This document shows positions 43,986 through 52,673 of a DNA stretch of 64,000 nt, in pieces (within the stretch, counting starts at the first letter, position 1; every line of letters starts with the position of its first letter). Made by a program: the position numbers and the translations under genes. Under the pieces are notes generated by a model. It was not told the origin of the DNA. It did not search any database and saw only the letters and a list, made by a program, of their open reading frames with translations. Origin of the DNA: RGIG4708 sp045538875 (GTDB taxonomy: Bacteria; Bacillota; Clostridia; UMGS1810); assembly GCA_045538875.1 (NCBI GenBank), contig JAZQEG010000013.1:1-64000 (forward strand). The letters are read 5' to 3'.

Positions 43986-45130
43986 AATTGTTCTCCTTTA
44001 TATCTTATTTGTCCGTTAATGATTGTAGTAAGTATACCAAATTTATCGTCGGCAATTATTATATCCGCACATTTTCCAACCGCTATTGAGCCTATTTTGT
44101 CATCTTCTCCCAACGCTTTTGCAGGGTTAAGTGATGCACATTTAACGGCTTCATAAAGCTCCATGTCCGAATTTTCGTACAGATTGCGGACTGCATCGTT
44201 AAGATTAAGCACGCTTCCTGCAATGGTACCATCGGGCATAAGACATTTTATTCCCTCTTTGTGAAGGGGTTGACCTCCCAGGGTATAATCGCCATCGGGC
44301 ATTCCGCCGGCCCTTATACAGTCTGTAATAAGGCACAGTTTGTCGCCCTTTATTTTTGCAACAAGGTTAAACAAGCCCTTGCTTACATGAAAGGTGTCGG
44401 CTATAAGCTCCACACTCACATCGCTTGATAAGGCTGCCCCTACCACCCCGGGACTGCGGTGGGAAAGAGCTGTCATTGCATTAAACAAATGTGTGGTATT
44501 TTTTACACCCTTTTCAACACCTGCCATAGCCTCTTCAAAAGTAGCATTTGTATGCCCCATAGAAATCAATACATTGGTGTTTTTGGATACCTTTTGTATA
44601 CATTCCAAGGCACCATCAACTTCAGGTGCAACTGTAAAGAGCTTAACGATGTCTGAATTTTTTATAATAAAATCTGCATCAGGTTTTAATATATGCTCCT
44701 GTGCTTGAGCACCCTTTTTGGCAGCATTTATAAAAGGCCCCTCACTGTTAACGCCCAAAATTTTTGCACCATAGTATTGATTACTGTTTTTAACTTGCCT
44801 TATGCAATCAAATGCCGACTCTATTTCGGCTTTGGAAACAGTCATAGTTGTAGGGCACCAGGATGTAACACCGTTTTTAACAATTGCTTCTGCCATAAGC
44901 TTGATTCCGCCAACATCGCCATCTGACGCATCGGCACCATTGTAACCATGAATGTGCATATCCACAAGACCAGGCGAAACAAAATTACCGCAAGCATCAA
45001 TTACCTCATAATCTGATAAATTTATATCATCAGCTTTAGCTATCTTTTGTATTTTGTCATCGAATACAATAGCCAAGCCTTGCGCAGCTTTGTCTTCAAA
45101 GAGAATTTTTCCGTTTATAATACACTTCAT
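43982..45130 (-). CDS. nagA: N-acetylglucosamine-6-phosphate deacetylase
   Basis: A 382-residue amidohydrolase. VDMHIHGYNGADASDG gives the first metal site, NSEGPFIN the conserved Glu, GHTNATF and THLFNAMTALSHR the His ligands, and CLITDCIRAGG the catalytic Asp. It makes glucosamine-6-phosphate and acetate. It lies downstream of nagB after a terminator-like hairpin, so nagA and the kinase may be expressed at a lower level. Confidence 0.95.
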   Translation of the reverse strand: MKCIINGKILFEDKAAQGLAIVFDDKIQKIAKADDINLSDYEVIDACGNFVSPGLVDMHIHGYNGADASDGDVGGIKLMAEAIVKNGVTSWCPTTMTVSKAEIESAFDCIRQVKNSNQYYGAKILGVNSEGPFINAAKKGAQAQEHILKPDADFIIKNSDIVKLFTVAPEVDGALECIQKVSKNTNVLISMGHTNATFEEAMAGVEKGVKNTTHLFNAMTALSHRSPGVVGAALSSDVSVELIADTFHVSKGLFNLVAKIKGDKLCLITDCIRAGGMPDGDYTLGGQPLHKEGIKCLMPDGTIAGSVLNLNDAVRNLYENSDMELYEAVKCASLNPAKALGEDDKIGSIAVGKCADIIIADDKFGILTTIINGQIRYKGEQL

Positions 45131-45207
45131 TGCTTAATTCCCCCTTTGTAAAAATGATAACACAAGTTTACTTAAAATGCAACTTTTATTTACAAATAAA
45201 TTTAATC

Positions 45208-45251
45208 AAAAAACAAAAATGACACCCCTTTGGTTGTCATTTTTGTTTTTT
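45208..45251 (-). terminator. Terminator or attenuator between nagB and nagA
   Basis: AAAAACAAAAATGACA (45209-45224) pairs with TGTCATTTTTGTTTTT (45235-45250); symmetrical, so it can act on both strands. Confidence 0.75.
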
Positions 45252-45266
45252 GATATGCCTAATTTT

Positions 45267-45977
45267 TTAGTTTTTAGAGTATATAACCGTAACATCAGGA
45301 TGTAACTGCAGTATTGATGCAGGAACCTTTGGTGTTATTGGGCCAAAAAACGCCTTTTTTACAATTTCCTCTTTGTTTTTTCCATTAGCAATAAGGAGTA
45401 CTTTCTTTGCATTCATAATTGCTCCCATACCCATTGTAATAGCTTTTTGGGGCACATCATCTGCAGATGCAAAAAATCTTGCGTTTGCTTGTATTGTTGA
45501 TTGGTCTAAGTCAACAAGGTGTGTTTCTTTTGTAAACACATCATCCGGCTCGTTAAAACCGATATGTCCGTCAAGGCCAATACCTAACAGCTGAATATCT
45601 ATGCCGCCAAGGCTTTCTATTCTTTCGTCGTACTCTCTGCCCTCTTTTTGCATATCATCAGCACATCCGTTTGGTACAAATGTACATTCTTTTCGGATGT
45701 TTATTTTTGAAAACAAATTTGTGTTCATAAAATAACGATAGCTCTGATCGTTATCACCTGTAAGGCCAACATATTCATCAAGATTTACAGATGTGACCTT
45801 TGAAAAATCAATATCGTTATTTTGATATGATTTTACCAGGCAGTCATATGTACCAAGAGGGCTTGAGCCTGTTGCAAGGCCCAAAACACTCTCTGGCTTT
45901 GAAATAATCTGTGCAGCAATAATTGCTGCAGCTTTTCTGCTTAATTCATCATAATTTTCAACTTCAATATACTTCAT
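45267..45977 (-). CDS. nagB: Glucosamine-6-phosphate deaminase
   Basis: A 236-residue isomerase/deaminase: GLATGSSPLGTYDCLVK, SVNLDEYVGL, the active-site loop GIGLDGHIGFNEP and TMGMGAIMNAKKVLLIANG. It converts glucosamine-6-P to fructose-6-P and ammonia. GAAGGA precedes the ATG; it starts one base after the acetyltransferase stop. Confidence 0.95.
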   Translation of the reverse strand: MKYIEVENYDELSRKAAAIIAAQIISKPESVLGLATGSSPLGTYDCLVKSYQNNDIDFSKVTSVNLDEYVGLTGDNDQSYRYFMNTNLFSKINIRKECTFVPNGCADDMQKEGREYDERIESLGGIDIQLLGIGLDGHIGFNEPDDVFTKETHLVDLDQSTIQANARFFASADDVPQKAITMGMGAIMNAKKVLLIANGKNKEEIVKKAFFGPITPKVPASILQLHPDVTVIYSKN

Positions 45978-45978
45978 G

Positions 45979-46644
45979 TTAGTTCCTTCTTTCTACTATG
46001 TTATTTTGTGATTTTACTATACTATCTGACGGAAACACTCCTCTTAAAGAATTGAGAGGATATACCCAAGTGTTTTTGCCGATTATCGTTCCAGGATTTA
46101 AAACACATCCGCAACCAATGTCAGCACCATCTGCGAGTATTGCACCAATTTTGCGCAGATTTGTTTGATATTCTTGGTCACCGTGAATAACAACCTCTTT
46201 TCCATCTGACTTTAAATTTGAACAAATTGAACCTGCTCCCATGTGCGCACGATTGCCAAGAACTGAATCTCCTACATAATTATAATGCGGTACTTGTACT
46301 TTTTCAAGCAGCACACAATTTTTAAGCTCCGATGAATTGCCTATAACGCAGTTTGCACCCGTTATTACTGAACCTCTGATAAATGCTCCCGGGCGTATTT
46401 CTGTTCCTTCACCAATAATTGCAGGAGCTTCGATTACTGCCGTAGGATAAATTTTTACATTTTTGCCTACATAAACACCATCAGATATTTTTTTAAAGCC
46501 TTCAATACCATTTTCTATAAGCTCATATATATATTCTTTTATATGAGGCAAAATTTCCCACGGGTATTTGTAGTTGTCAAAAAACTTTTCAAGATAAGAG
46601 GTTTTGCATTCAAACAAATCTTTTGTCTTTACCGGTTTATTCAA
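45979..46644 (-). CDS. Hexapeptide-repeat acetyltransferase, GlmU C-terminal-like
   Basis: A 221-residue left-handed beta-helix protein (VGKNVKIYPTAVIEAPAIIG, RPGAFIRGSVITGANCVIGN, SICSNLKSDG). The sequence layout matches the acetyltransferase/UDP-GlcNAc-pyrophosphorylase-associated part of GlmU, but no uridylyltransferase domain is present. It begins with TTG at 46644; its AGGGAGG site is embedded in the last codons of the HTH-GlmM gene. With GlmM and nagAB it suggests a salvage or synthesis route for UDP-GlcNAc or a related amino sugar. Confidence 0.75.
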   Translation of the reverse strand: MNKPVKTKDLFECKTSYLEKFFDNYKYPWEILPHIKEYIYELIENGIEGFKKISDGVYVGKNVKIYPTAVIEAPAIIGEGTEIRPGAFIRGSVITGANCVIGNSSELKNCVLLEKVQVPHYNYVGDSVLGNRAHMGAGSICSNLKSDGKEVVIHGDQEYQTNLRKIGAILADGADIGCGCVLNPGTIIGKNTWVYPLNSLRGVFPSDSIVKSQNNIVERRN

Positions 46645-48256
46645 TACTGTGACCTCCCTTTATTATAGCATCTGCAATCATCTGTGCATATTGTGTGCAC
46701 TTTTGTTCGCTTTCGCTTTCAATCATAACTCTTATAACAGGCTCTGTACCACTTTGACGAAGAAGTGCCCTTCCTTTACCTGCAATGAGTTTTTCAACCT
46801 CAGCCTTGCTTTCCAAAACTGCTTTATCTTTTAGCACGGCAGCCTTGTCTTTAACCCTGATATTTTTAATATATTGAGGATAAAGCTTAACAGGAGCTGC
46901 AAGCTCTGCAAGAGAAAGCTTAGAGTCGCATATTTCCTCTGCAAGCATAATTGCTGTGAGTATACCATCGCCTGTAGTTGCATATTTTTTAATTATAATA
47001 TGTCCCGATTGTTCACCTCCAAGAGCATAGCCCTTCTCCTGCATACATTCGTAAACAAATCGGTCGCCAACATTTGTTTGCTGGCACTTTATACCAGCCT
47101 CTTCAAGACTTACAAAAAAGCCGCTGTTTGACATAATTGTAGCAACTACCGTATTGTTGTTGAGCATGCCTCTGGATTTAAGCCTTTTGCCCAATATATA
47201 CATTATTTTGTCTCCGTCGACAATTTCGCCATTACTGTCGACTGCAATACATCTGTCGGCATCACCATCAAAGGCAAAACCAACATCAAGATGCTGCTCC
47301 TTTACAAGCTTGCACAAATTTTCAATATGAGTAGAGCCGCAGTTTTCGTTAACATTAAGCCCGTCAGGCTCTGCACCTATTACAACAGTTTGTGCTCCCA
47401 ATGCTACAAATACAGATTTTGCTATCATCCATGATGCACCGTTTGCACAGTCAAGACCTATTTTCAATTTTTTGTATGAATGTGATGCCAGTGAAATAAG
47501 GTAACCGAGATATCTGTTTCTTCCTGACGAGTAATCTGTAATACAACCTATTTTTTCTCTCGTAGCAAGAGGCAAATCGTCTCCCAAAATGCCCAGAGCT
47601 GCAAGGTCGCCATCAATATACGACTCAATAAGTGATGTTGTTTTGTCGTCAAGCTTTTCACCATATTTGTTTAAAACCTTAATGCCATTATCATAAAATG
47701 GATTATGTGAGGCGGTTATCATAATGCCGCAGTCAAACTCCTCCTGCCTTGTAACATAAGAAACACTGGGGGTTGTTGTAACATGCAGCATATATGCATC
47801 TGCACCCGATGCAGTTATACCTGCCACAATTGAATACTCAAGCATATAGCTTGACCTTCTTGTGTCTTTGCCGATAACGATTTTTGGTCTGTGATTTGTG
47901 TTTGTGCAACCGTTAAGTTCAGACTGATAATACCAGCCCAAAAATCTACCGACTTTGTAAGCTTGCATTGATGTTAAAGTAATGTTTGCTTCACCTCTGA
48001 AACCGTCTGTACCAAAGTACTTATTAGCTTTTGGTTGAGTATCTTTGTGACATATTTCAATGTGTTCATACAAAAGACTATCTGTTGAAATATTAAAAAT
48101 TTCGCAAAGCTGAAGCACTTTGTCTATTTGCGGAAGTGCCCGATCCATTTCCCATTTTGAAATAGATTGCCTTGAAACATCAAGGCTTTGTGCAAGCTGT
48201 TCCTGAGACATCCCAGCCATAACACGAAGATTTGCTATTTTTTCACCTAATTTCAT
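46637..48256 (-). CDS. glmM: Phosphoglucosamine mutase with N-terminal Xre-type HTH domain
   Basis: A 539-residue fusion. Residues 4-60 are a helix-turn-helix of the Xre/Cro family (MSQEQLAQSLDVSRQSISKW). Residues about 79-539 are a full phosphohexose mutase: KYFGTDGFRGEA, catalytic loop MITASHNPFYDNG (Ser183), metal loop FAFDGDADRC, sugar loop GGEQSGH and phosphate loop LRQSGTEPVIRV. FGTDGFRG marks the GlmM class, converting GlcN-6-P to GlcN-1-P. AGGAG precedes the ATG at 48256, and no Met codon lies between residues 38 and 97, so GlmM cannot start separately. The HTH implies DNA binding governed by substrate. Confidence 0.9.
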   Translation of the reverse strand: MKLGEKIANLRVMAGMSQEQLAQSLDVSRQSISKWEMDRALPQIDKVLQLCEIFNISTDSLLYEHIEICHKDTQPKANKYFGTDGFRGEANITLTSMQAYKVGRFLGWYYQSELNGCTNTNHRPKIVIGKDTRRSSYMLEYSIVAGITASGADAYMLHVTTTPSVSYVTRQEEFDCGIMITASHNPFYDNGIKVLNKYGEKLDDKTTSLIESYIDGDLAALGILGDDLPLATREKIGCITDYSSGRNRYLGYLISLASHSYKKLKIGLDCANGASWMIAKSVFVALGAQTVVIGAEPDGLNVNENCGSTHIENLCKLVKEQHLDVGFAFDGDADRCIAVDSNGEIVDGDKIMYILGKRLKSRGMLNNNTVVATIMSNSGFFVSLEEAGIKCQQTNVGDRFVYECMQEKGYALGGEQSGHIIIKKYATTGDGILTAIMLAEEICDSKLSLAELAAPVKLYPQYIKNIRVKDKAAVLKDKAVLESKAEVEKLIAGKGRALLRQSGTEPVIRVMIESESEQKCTQYAQMIADAIIKGGHSIE

Positions 48257-48291
48257 ATATATCAACTCTCCTATGTATATTATATTTATAA

Positions 48292-48305
48292 TATCAAAGA
48301 TGATA
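48292..48305. promoter_or_regulatory. Candidate operator for the HTH-GlmM protein
   Basis: TATCA-AAGA-TGATA is a short palindrome 36 bp before the glmM start, a plausible autoregulatory site for an Xre-type HTH. Confidence 0.35.
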
Positions 48306-48446
48306 CATATTGTACACCAACTTTTGTTTGAATCATTTGCAACCACAGGTTGTTTTTTGCTATTTATCAGCAACTATTTTACCATATTATCAACAAAAAT
48401 GCAATGCTTTTGCATACTTGTATTTACAAAATTAAATAGGTATTGT

Positions 48447-48474
48447 ATTATAGCATACCAATAAAAACCAACAA
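48447..48474 (-). promoter_or_regulatory. Promoter of the amino-sugar operon
   Basis: Minus-strand TTGTTG (48469-48474), 16-bp spacer, TATAAT (48447-48452), giving a leader of about 185 nt that contains the TATCA/TGATA palindrome. The rest of the 290-bp gap shows nothing else. Confidence 0.45.
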
Positions 48475-48547
48475 AATAATTGTTTATAACCTTTTTGTGT
48501 TAAACATCAGACGATAATTTTTAAACAAATTTAATGTAGTAAATCAC

Positions 48548-49342
48548 TTATGAAAAAATTTTATATATGCGTATATTTGCCCTGGACTTTACAACTTCAA
48601 TATCGGGTGCCTCTTTTGCAAAAAACTCTTTAAAAAAGTCCATTGTAATTTTTTCGGTGTCGTAATGTACAATATCTATAATGCTCATACCTCGCTCATA
48701 AGCATTGCGGGCAGGGTTGTATTTTACATCGCCTGTAACAAGCAAATCTGCCTTTAAATCAAAGCACAAGTCCATTATGCCTGCACCGCCGCCTGTGTTA
48801 ATTGCAACAGAGGTTATTTGGTCATCAAAATTGCCTACATAGCGGCAGCCGTCAAGGTCAAAAACCTGTTTGCACTTGTCAAGCATTTGTTTAAGTGTTA
48901 CAGGGGTGTCGAGCTTTGCAAACCTACCGTAGCCGTGATACTTGCCGTCTTTTTGACAAACAACTTCGATAACCTGCGTTTTTTCAAGCCCCATTAGGCT
49001 TGCCATATAGTCGTTTATGCCGCCTAAGCCTACATCAAGGTTTGTATGAGCAGTATAAAGGGCAATATCGTTTTTTACAAGCTTTCTAAGTGTGCGTTGC
49101 TCGGGGTTGCTCTCGTCAAGACGCTTTATTGAATGGAACATAAGCGGATGATGCGAAATTATGAGGTTGGCGCCAATGCTTTTAGCTTCATCGGCAACAA
49201 ATTCATCTACATCGCAGCATACAAGAATTTTGCTTACCTCGGTATTTTGGTCGCCTACAAGGAGTCCTACATTGTCGCCATCCATAGCAAACTCCAAAGG
49301 AAATTTGTCCTCTATTAATTTTGCAATATCTTTTATTTTCAT
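48548..49342 (-). CDS. Nif3-like dinuclear metal-centre protein
   Basis: A 264-residue Nif3/YqfO-type hexamer protein: NVGLLVGDQN, IISHHPLMFHSIK with metal His residues, YTAHTNLDVGLGGIND, and VTGDVKYNPARNA. The shortened form lacks the inserted PII-like domain found in some homologues. Often annotated as GTP cyclohydrolase-like without proof. Its start overlaps the trmK stop. Confidence 0.9.
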   Translation of the reverse strand: MKIKDIAKLIEDKFPLEFAMDGDNVGLLVGDQNTEVSKILVCCDVDEFVADEAKSIGANLIISHHPLMFHSIKRLDESNPEQRTLRKLVKNDIALYTAHTNLDVGLGGINDYMASLMGLEKTQVIEVVCQKDGKYHGYGRFAKLDTPVTLKQMLDKCKQVFDLDGCRYVGNFDDQITSVAINTGGGAGIMDLCFDLKADLLVTGDVKYNPARNAYERGMSIIDIVHYDTEKITMDFFKEFFAKEAPDIEVVKSRANIRIYKIFS

Positions 49343-50016
49343 TTGAGTTCCTCCCTGTATATTTTAAGCTCATTTTCAACAAGCTCAATTTCGGCACATT
49401 TGTCTGATGATGATTTTTTTAAACCGTCAAGGATTTTTTGTATAACTCTGATTTTATACTCTATATATTCATCAAATGCTTCGGGAGAATTTTGTTTTAA
49501 ATTTTTTCCGATGAGCAAATCCATTTTTGATGGGGTGTAATTGCCTTTTTTTACTTTAAAAATGTTGTAAAACTTATTTTCCTCACGGCAAACATATTCG
49601 TCTGTAATTATAAAGCCTGCGCCGTAAAGGTACTCACGCAGCTCACTTTGTGCAATCATAGGCTGAAGTATAAGCGTTGTATTGTCTGTTATAACATTTT
49701 TACCATTTTTTAAAATATCTGCAATAAGGGGGCCGCCCATACCTGCAATAACTATAACATCAGCTTCATCGCTATGCAGATTTTCCAAACCGTTTGAAAG
49801 CCGTGTAGACACAATATGGGCCACATTGTATTTGATTATATTTTTTTGTGCCGCTTTAAGAGGCCCCTCGTTTACATCCATAGCAAGTGCCTTTTTGCAC
49901 ACACTGTTGAGTGCGCAACAAATGGGGATGTATGCGTGGTCGGTGCCTATATCGGCAACTGTATTGCATTTTGGTATTATATTGTATATAAGCTGTAATC
50001 TTTGTGTAAGTATCAT
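49339..50016 (-). CDS. trmK: tRNA (adenine-22-N1) methyltransferase
   Basis: A 225-residue SAM-dependent enzyme. MILTQRLQLIYNIIPKCNTV is followed by ADIGTDHAYIP, the SAM-binding motif, then VIVIAGMGGPLIADIL and LQPMIAQSELREYL. It methylates A22 of certain tRNAs. The ATG at 50016 fits the family start; the ribosome site is weak. Pairing with the Nif3-like gene is conserved in Firmicutes. Confidence 0.88.
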   Translation of the reverse strand: MILTQRLQLIYNIIPKCNTVADIGTDHAYIPICCALNSVCKKALAMDVNEGPLKAAQKNIIKYNVAHIVSTRLSNGLENLHSDEADVIVIAGMGGPLIADILKNGKNVITDNTTLILQPMIAQSELREYLYGAGFIITDEYVCREENKFYNIFKVKKGNYTPSKMDLLIGKNLKQNSPEAFDEYIEYKIRVIQKILDGLKKSSSDKCAEIELVENELKIYREELK

Positions 50017-50189
50017 ATTTATTTTTCTTATCCTGTTTTTAACTGATTTTAGGCACAACAAATCCCATCGAACCCGCGCGAATACTAAATTTGCCTGTTG
50101 CCGATAGTATATGTAAATATTATAAATCTATATGTTTTTCGGGCAATCCGTGAATTGCCCCTGCAAAACCCGATATGATATAAATTGTC

Positions 50190-50265
50190 GTTGCGTAAGC
50201 AACATATCGAGCCGTCAGGCATATTGAGTGCTAAGCACATATCGAGTCATTTGTGACATATCGAG
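50190..50265. repeat. Array of four short hairpins joined by ATATCGAG linkers
   Basis: Hairpins GTTGC/GCAAC (50190-50203), GCC/GGC (50211-50220), GTGC/GCAC (50228-50238) and GTCA/TGAC (50246-50257). Each is followed by ATATCGAG (ATATTGAG once). The stem sequence differs each time but pairing is kept. It lies in a 395-bp intergenic gap, which also contains a GGGCAAT/ATTGCCC hairpin near 50139-50160. Confidence 0.65.
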
Positions 50266-50367
50266 AATTTTTTAAAAATTTATATCCACAATTTCAAGCT
50301 TTGCTTGAATTTATTATATAACAAATAACAAAAAATAGCAACCCCAAAACACTTATATAACACAAAA

Positions 50368-50404
50368 GGGGGTGTAAAAAATCTAAACTGTTTTTTACAC
50401 CCCC
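50368..50404 (-). terminator. Terminator of the microcompartment/rhaB operon
   Basis: GGGGGTGTAAAAAA (50368-50381) pairs with TTTTTTACACCCCC (50391-50404), just beyond the rhaB stop. Confidence 0.8.
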
Positions 50405-50411
50405 GTGTTTG

Positions 50412-51881
50412 TTAATTTTTTTCTATTATTGATTTAAATGTAACATATGCATCATTCCATTTAGCAGCATCAAAAGGAGCATACTCCTTAACATCAAACG
50501 ATTTTTTAATAACCTTGCGCGCCTCGGCAATGTCCTTAATTTTGCCGTTTGCAACGAGCTGTACTGCCACATTACCCACAGCAGTAGCCTCGGTAGGCCC
50601 TGCCCACACGCTTACGCCGCATGCATTTGCAGTCATCTGGCAAAGGTTTGCTGCATTTGCTCCGCCGCCGAGTATATGAATGCTGTTGTAATCCTTGCCT
50701 GTAAGCTTTTTAAGGTTGTCAAAAGCGTGTCTGTATTTAAGAGCAAGGCTTTCGTATATGCATCTTGCAATTTCGCCAATTGTCTGAGGTACATACTGGC
50801 CTGTCATTTGGCAGTATTTTTGTACCTTTTGAGGCATATTGCCCGGCTTGCCAAATTCGGCCCAGTCGGGGTCTACAAAGCATTTAAAGCCCTCTGCCGC
50901 CTCTGCCTGTGCAACAAGCTCGGGGAACGACAAATCGTGGCCCTGCTTTTTCCAACTGCGTCGGCATTCCTGAATGAGCCACAAGCCCATTATGTTTGTC
51001 AAAAATCGTATTTTTCCGCCAAAGCCACCCTCGTTGGTATAGCTTGCTTTTAAGCCCTCGGGGCATATAACAGGCTGGTCAAGTTCTGTGCCAAAAAGTG
51101 ACCATGTGCCGCAGCTTATGTATACAAAATCCTTTTCCTCACTTGGTACGCTTACAATTGCCGAAGCTGTATCGTGAGAGCCAATTGCAACAACATCTGC
51201 CTCTTGTACCGAAAGCTCCTGGCAAATATCATTTGTAAGCTTGCCCACAACAGTGCCCGGCATTACAATATCGCACAAAACATCTGTAGGAATTTCAAGC
51301 TTGTTTAAAAGCTCTGTGTCCCACTGCCTTGTGTATGGATTAATCATTTGCGAGGTGGATGCTATTGTGTACTCCGCCTTTTTTTGACCTGTTAAAAAGT
51401 AGTTTAAAAGGTCGGGAATAAAAAGCATTTTGTCGGCAAGCGAAAGTGTTTGCTTTTTGTACTTAGCCATATAATACATCTGAAAAAGTGTATTAAAATT
51501 CAATATCTGAATACCTGTGCGGTCGTACACATCCTGCTCGCTGATTTTTTCAAAAACCTCATCGGGTATATTGTCGGTTCGTGCATCACGGTAGTGCACA
51601 GGGTTTGCCAAAAGGTCGCCGTTTTGGTCAACAATGCCAAAGTCAACTCCCCATGTATCTATACCTATAGAGTCAAAGCCGCCTGCAAGGCGCGCATTTA
51701 CAATAGCTTGCTTTATTTGGTTAAAAAGATAAATTATATCCCAGTAAAGTGTACCGTTTACCATTACGCCGTTGTTTTCAAAGCGATGTATTTCATTTAA
51801 AATAATTTTTCCGTTGTCGTATGTTGCAAGTATTCCTCTGCCGCTTGATGCGCCAAGGTCAATTGCCAAAACTTTTTTCAT
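50412..51881 (-). CDS. rhaB: Rhamnulokinase
   Basis: A 489-residue FGGY-family kinase: AIDLGASSGRGILATYD, DTWGVDFGIVDQ, NFNTLFQMYYM, SHDTASAIVSVP, YISCGTWSLFG and HILGGGANAANLCQMTA. It makes L-rhamnulose-1-phosphate, the substrate for an aldolase giving DHAP and L-lactaldehyde. AAAGGGG precedes the ATG. As the last gene of the operon it ties rhamnose use to the microcompartment. Fuculokinase is less likely because of the GASSGR loop, but dual use is possible. Confidence 0.93.
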   Translation of the reverse strand: MKKVLAIDLGASSGRGILATYDNGKIILNEIHRFENNGVMVNGTLYWDIIYLFNQIKQAIVNARLAGGFDSIGIDTWGVDFGIVDQNGDLLANPVHYRDARTDNIPDEVFEKISEQDVYDRTGIQILNFNTLFQMYYMAKYKKQTLSLADKMLFIPDLLNYFLTGQKKAEYTIASTSQMINPYTRQWDTELLNKLEIPTDVLCDIVMPGTVVGKLTNDICQELSVQEADVVAIGSHDTASAIVSVPSEEKDFVYISCGTWSLFGTELDQPVICPEGLKASYTNEGGFGGKIRFLTNIMGLWLIQECRRSWKKQGHDLSFPELVAQAEAAEGFKCFVDPDWAEFGKPGNMPQKVQKYCQMTGQYVPQTIGEIARCIYESLALKYRHAFDNLKKLTGKDYNSIHILGGGANAANLCQMTANACGVSVWAGPTEATAVGNVAVQLVANGKIKDIAEARKVIKKSFDVKEYAPFDAAKWNDAYVTFKSIIEKN

Positions 51882-51898
51882 AGTAATATCCCCTTTTG

Positions 51899-52657
51899 CT
51901 ATGCTATAACTATTTCAACCTCTGCCTCGGTTAGCTTTTCCCTTAAAGGCTCATCAATTTGTGCCTCGGTAATAAAGCCGTCAATGTCTGTAAAGTTTGC
52001 AAGCTTTATAAAACCAACTCTGCCAATTTTTGAACTGTCGCACAAATAATATATGTTGCTGCAGTTTTGCATCATTTTCTTTTTTATGCTGCTCTCTTCG
52101 GAGTTGCTGTCAAGTATGCCTGCCTGCGCGGTTATACCCTTAGACGAAAAAAACATTTTGTTGGCAAAATAATTGTCAATGCATTGCTCTGCCATATTGC
52201 CCACAAGCGATTGGTTTTGGCTCACAACGCCGCCTATTGCAATAACCTTTACAGTGTCGCAGCCCGAAAGCTCCGATAAAACCCTCATAGAGTTGGTTAT
52301 TACTGTAAGGTTATGTATGGATTTTAATTCTTTTGCAATAAAAAATGTTGTGGTAGACGCATCAAGAAAAATTGTATCGCCCGATGATATAAACTTTACT
52401 GCAGCTTTTGCAAGATTTTTCTTTTCGTCTACATTTTTGCTTTTTCGTGTTTCAAGGCTCAACTCAAAAGCATTTTCGTCAAATTGAACTGCTCCGCCGT
52501 GAGTTCTGCGGAGCATATCCTGCTTTTCAAGTTTTTCCAAATCACGCCTTATTGTTTCTTCGGTAACGCCAAGGTCAAGGCTAAGCTTGCTTACAAGCAC
52601 CGAGCCGTCACTCTCAAGCAATTCCATTATCTTTTTTTGTCGCTCAAGGGCTAACAC
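51899..52657 (-). CDS. DeoR-family transcriptional regulator
   Basis: A 252-residue repressor with an N-terminal winged HTH (KIMELLESDGSVLVSKLSLD, LGVTEETIRRDLEKLEKQ) and a DeoR C-terminal sensor domain (IFLDASTTTFFIAKEL, VIAIGGVVSQ). It starts with GTG at 52657 after GAGGTG. It probably senses a sugar phosphate from fucose/rhamnose breakdown and controls this operon; inferred from position. Confidence 0.93.
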   Translation of the reverse strand: MLALERQKKIMELLESDGSVLVSKLSLDLGVTEETIRRDLEKLEKQDMLRRTHGGAVQFDENAFELSLETRKSKNVDEKKNLAKAAVKFISSGDTIFLDASTTTFFIAKELKSIHNLTVITNSMRVLSELSGCDTVKVIAIGGVVSQNQSLVGNMAEQCIDNYFANKMFFSSKGITAQAGILDSNSEESSIKKKMMQNCSNIYYLCDSSKIGRVGFIKLANFTDIDGFITEAQIDEPLREKLTEAEVEIVIA

Positions 52658-52673
52658 AAAATCACCTCGCGGC

